From the NCBI RefSeq assembly GCF_030547685.1, contig NZ_JAUOQM010000048.1:216243-280242 (forward strand): a DNA stretch of 64,000 nucleotides, in the 5' to 3' direction. This DNA is from Gilvimarinus sp. 2_MG-2023 (lineage in GTDB: Bacteria; Pseudomonadota; Gammaproteobacteria; Pseudomonadales; Cellvibrionaceae). Shown piece by piece: positions 61,970 through 64,000 of the stretch (its first letter is position 1; each line of letters opens with the position of its first letter). Both the position numbers and the translations under genes were made by a program. The notes under the pieces are model-generated. The model was not told where the DNA came from. It saw only the letters and a list, made by a program, of their open reading frames with translations, and did not search any database.

Positions 61970-63160
61970 TTATTCGCCCGCCACACCGCGAATCGGCTTC
62001 ACAGTCCCCCAGGCTTTACAGCCTGGGCAAAGCCAGTGCATGGTGTTGCCGGTAAATCCGCATTTATTGCAACAAAAGCTTGGCTTCTCTTCCACGACGC
62101 GATCAACCAGTTGTTTTAATAACTGTAGATTTTCGCGAGCCCTCCCCTCTGAATAGGGCAAGTGCAGCTCCACCAGACGATTAAGCGTTCTGATGCTGGG
62201 TCGCTCTTTTAAATGAGCTGCAATAAAGTCAGCGGCCGTATAATCATCGTTAGTCCAGCGCAGGCGTTCAGCCACTTTTAGAACCAAGCTATTTCCAGGG
62301 TGCTGATTTAACAGTACAAGCAAATATTTATGTAACCCGCGTACATCACCAAGCTTGTCGTAACATTCACAAAGCATATCCAAACCCAGCAATATGTAGT
62401 CTGGATCTTGCTGTGGCACCCTATGTAAGTGCGCTTGAGCTTCCCGATAACGGCCCTGCCCTAACTCTAACTGAGCGAACAATAAACTGGCCCGAGCGGA
62501 CTCTCGGTCAAATTTTAGAGCTTCTTGTAGGTGGCTGCGAGCCTTGCCCCAACTTTTAAGGATTAAATCTTCTTCGGCTTGTTCGCAGGCAAAGTGAGCT
62601 TTTAGTTCCGCCAAGGTGGCGGCAGAGCGAGGGCGAAACAGTTTTTCATCCATGGTGCTGGCCGCAGCAATGGCTTTATCCCACTCGTTTTCATCTTGGT
62701 ATATTTCCACCAAATGGTCGAGCGCTTGCTGCTTATAGCTCGGCGATAATTTCACCAGCTCTAATAATAGTGCCTCAGCCCGATCCAGCAGGCCAGATTT
62801 GACATAATCGCGAGCCAGCTCCAGCTGTGACTCGTGCTGTTGGCGTACATTAAGTCCGGGGCGAGCCAATAGGTTCTGGTGGACTTTAATGGCTTTGGTC
62901 ACCTCGCCCCGCCGGCGCAGCATATTACCGAGCGCCAAATGCGTTTCGAGGGTGTCACTGTTCACCTCCAAAGCGCCGATAAATGCATCGATAGCACCAT
63001 CAGGCTGCTCATTAAAGAGGTAACTTAACCCTTTATAATAATTAAGCGCGTAATCTTTGGGGTGTGTTTGCTTGCTACTTCGAGTACGAGAGAAACGACC
63101 GGCCAGAAAGCCAATCGCAACACCAGCCAGCAATAACAAAAAAATGGCGATATCGCCCAT
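61970..63160 (-). CDS. lapB: LapB (YciM), lipopolysaccharide assembly regulator
   Basis: A 396-aa inner-membrane protein. One N-terminal helix (about 3-21) anchors it. About seven to nine TPR repeats follow (from YYKGLSYLFNEQPDGAIDAF), and the C-terminus is a rubredoxin-like zinc ribbon with CNKC and CPGC. LapB couples LPS synthesis to FtsH-mediated LpxC turnover (established in E. coli). It is one base downstream of lapA. Confidence 0.94.
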   Translation of the reverse strand: MGDIAIFLLLLAGVAIGFLAGRFSRTRSSKQTHPKDYALNYYKGLSYLFNEQPDGAIDAFIGALEVNSDTLETHLALGNMLRRRGEVTKAIKVHQNLLARPGLNVRQQHESQLELARDYVKSGLLDRAEALLLELVKLSPSYKQQALDHLVEIYQDENEWDKAIAAASTMDEKLFRPRSAATLAELKAHFACEQAEEDLILKSWGKARSHLQEALKFDRESARASLLFAQLELGQGRYREAQAHLHRVPQQDPDYILLGLDMLCECYDKLGDVRGLHKYLLVLLNQHPGNSLVLKVAERLRWTNDDYTAADFIAAHLKERPSIRTLNRLVELHLPYSEGRARENLQLLKQLVDRVVEEKPSFCCNKCGFTGNTMHWLCPGCKAWGTVKPIRGVAGE

Positions 63161-63161
63161 A

Positions 63162-63461
63162 TCAATCCCGCAAGCTCTGACTTCTCAGCAGCTGGACTTC
63201 TTGTTCCAATTGTCGATTTTGACGTTTTAAAGCGGCAATCCGTCGCCTGTGATCAAGGGATGGCAGCAGACTGACAAACATACCTATCAGCAGCCCTACT
63301 AAGCAAAAAGCGAGTAACCAAACGCCGAGTGAAAGCTCTGGTAACTGATGGCCAAACACCATCACTGAAACCGGTAGATTGTTTTCCAAATTGAAGAGGT
63401 AGCCCCCAAATAGAGCCACTAGCAGGATAACTGTGTAAACCCAAAAGCCTATTGTTCTCAT
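63162..63461 (-). CDS. lapA: LapA family (DUF1049) small membrane protein
   Basis: A 99-aa protein with two membrane helices (about 7-23 and 42-65) and a cytoplasmic coiled-coil tail (about 70-99). The NLENNLPVSVMVFGHQLPELSLGVWL loop (quoted in part) is characteristic of DUF1049/LapA. It is co-transcribed with lapB, as in many gammaproteobacteria. Confidence 0.9.
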   Translation of the reverse strand: MRTIGFWVYTVILLVALFGGYLFNLENNLPVSVMVFGHQLPELSLGVWLLAFCLVGLLIGMFVSLLPSLDHRRRIAALKRQNRQLEQEVQLLRSQSLRD

Positions 63462-63505
63462 AATGCCCTCTTATGAACAAGCGGCGATAAGCTCTAACCT
63501 AAGCA

Positions 63506-63796
63506 TCAATCATTAATGCTTTCATTAACTCTGTCGCGCATTTCTTTACCGGGCTTAAAGTGAGGAACATATTTGCCCTCAAGCTCTACGGCCTCACCGG
63601 TCTTGGGATTTCTGCCCATTCGCGGTGCCCGATAATGGAGAGAAAAGCTTCCAAAACCACGAATTTCTATGCGATCCCCCTCGGCGAGGCGGTCCGACAT
63701 ATAATCCAATAGCAATTTAACCGCCAGCTCAACATCTCTGACAGGTAAATGGTCCTGCTTTTCCGATATGTAGTCAATCAACTCAGATTTTGTCAT
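63506..63796 (-). CDS. ihfB: Integration host factor beta subunit
   Basis: A 96-aa HU/IHF-family DNA-bending protein. It opens [14 protein letters not shown] and has the signature GRNPKTGE in the beta arm, with the IHF proline tip, plus the [10 protein letters not shown] strand. IHF-beta is recognised rather than HU or IHF-alpha by the start and by the genomic place between rpsA and lapA. Confidence 0.95.
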   Translation of the reverse strand: MTKSELIDYISEKQDHLPVRDVELAVKLLLDYMSDRLAEGDRIEIRGFGSFSLHYRAPRMGRNPKTGEAVELEGKYVPHFKPGKEMRDRVNESIND

Positions 63797-63859
63797 GCCT
63801 TGATCTCGATTGTCCGTTTTTGTCCAGGCAAAAAAAGCAAACTGGGGATCGAAACTTAG

Positions 63860-63886
63860 CTTATAACGGACTTAGGTTAGACGCAA
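63860..63886 (-). promoter_or_regulatory. Possible ihfB promoter
   Basis: On the minus strand TTGCGT (63881-63886), a 15-base spacer, then TATAAG (63860-63865). The spacer is short, so this is only a candidate. Confidence 0.3.
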
Positions 63887-63978
63887 TACTTAAACCCAAC
63901 ATAATGAAAAGTTTGTAAGTTATTGATCTAGAATAACAATAATCAGCAGTACAAAACTTCAATGACAAATTAAAGACC

Positions 63979-64000
63979 AAAAAAAAGGCCAGCTTTAAAG
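63979..64000 (-). terminator. Half of an intrinsic terminator cut by the window edge (probably of rpsA)
   Basis: The last 14 bases GGCCAGCTTTAAAG are self-complementary around TTTAAA and, on the minus strand, would be followed by eight T (63979-63986). With the next few bases it should complete a hairpin. In this gene order the upstream gene is normally rpsA (inference). Confidence 0.65.

Overview
The window reads as chromosome of a marine-type gammaproteobacterium, most likely of the Cellvibrionales or a pseudomonad relative. This rests on recognisable protein families and gene orders (nadK-glpG-yeaC-pepN, cysB, the CysI/DUF934 pair, rpsA terminator-ihfB-lapAB next to a wbp-type O-antigen locus), not on any database search. 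Most of the window is dense housekeeping sequence; the accessory part is about 47.8-52.1 kb.

Layout. 0-12.2 kb: start of cysB, then a tightly overlapping minus-strand operon nadK, metallophosphoesterase, glpG, yeaC, DUF2797, pepN, 5'-nucleotidase; a divergent DUF1853 gene; a cNMP/rhodanese fusion, a PLP enzyme and a coiled-coil protein. 12.2-13.4 kb: a candidate 27-aa acidic peptide gene, a duplicated tRNA-Asp 3' end and the tRNA-Val(UAC)-tRNA-Asp(GUC) operon with promoter and terminator. 13.4-33.9 kb: histidine kinase-lipoprotein-trmA; DUF2489-rmuC; TPR protein-murI; a large GGDEF/EAL protein; an AddAB-like helicase-nuclease pair; DAHP synthase; nfuA; a K+ channel; rluA; DUF2970; MarR. 33.9-47.8 kb: a 38-aa membrane peptide, CysI-type reductase with DUF934, miaE, SMP-30, an SDR, mgsA, htpG behind a clear sigma-32 promoter, and an RND pump.

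48.2-51.0 kb is a cluster of integron attC sites with no integrase in the window (a CALIN). Three cassettes lie on the minus strand. In each, the last stop codon is 3-4 bases before the attC, and the cassette's first bases are complementary to the R'' core of its own attC. The cassettes carry (A) a 76-aa Cys-rich membrane protein, (B) a DUF6338-like membrane protein translationally coupled to a 45-aa Pro-rich peptide, and (C) a ThsB-like TIR protein followed by a four-TM SLATT/DUF4231 protein. Cassette C looks like a Thoeris-like signal-and-pore module and is the best candidate for an undescribed conflict system. The flank at 51-52 kb is non-coding and repeat-rich.

52.1-64 kb: acnB, tRNA-Val(GAC), then a very short O-antigen type locus (WbpM-like dehydratase, WbpL-like transferase, epimerase, ManC) with a remnant of a nucleotide-sugar dehydrogenase gene, then lapB, lapA, ihfB and half of what is probably the rpsA terminator at the window edge.
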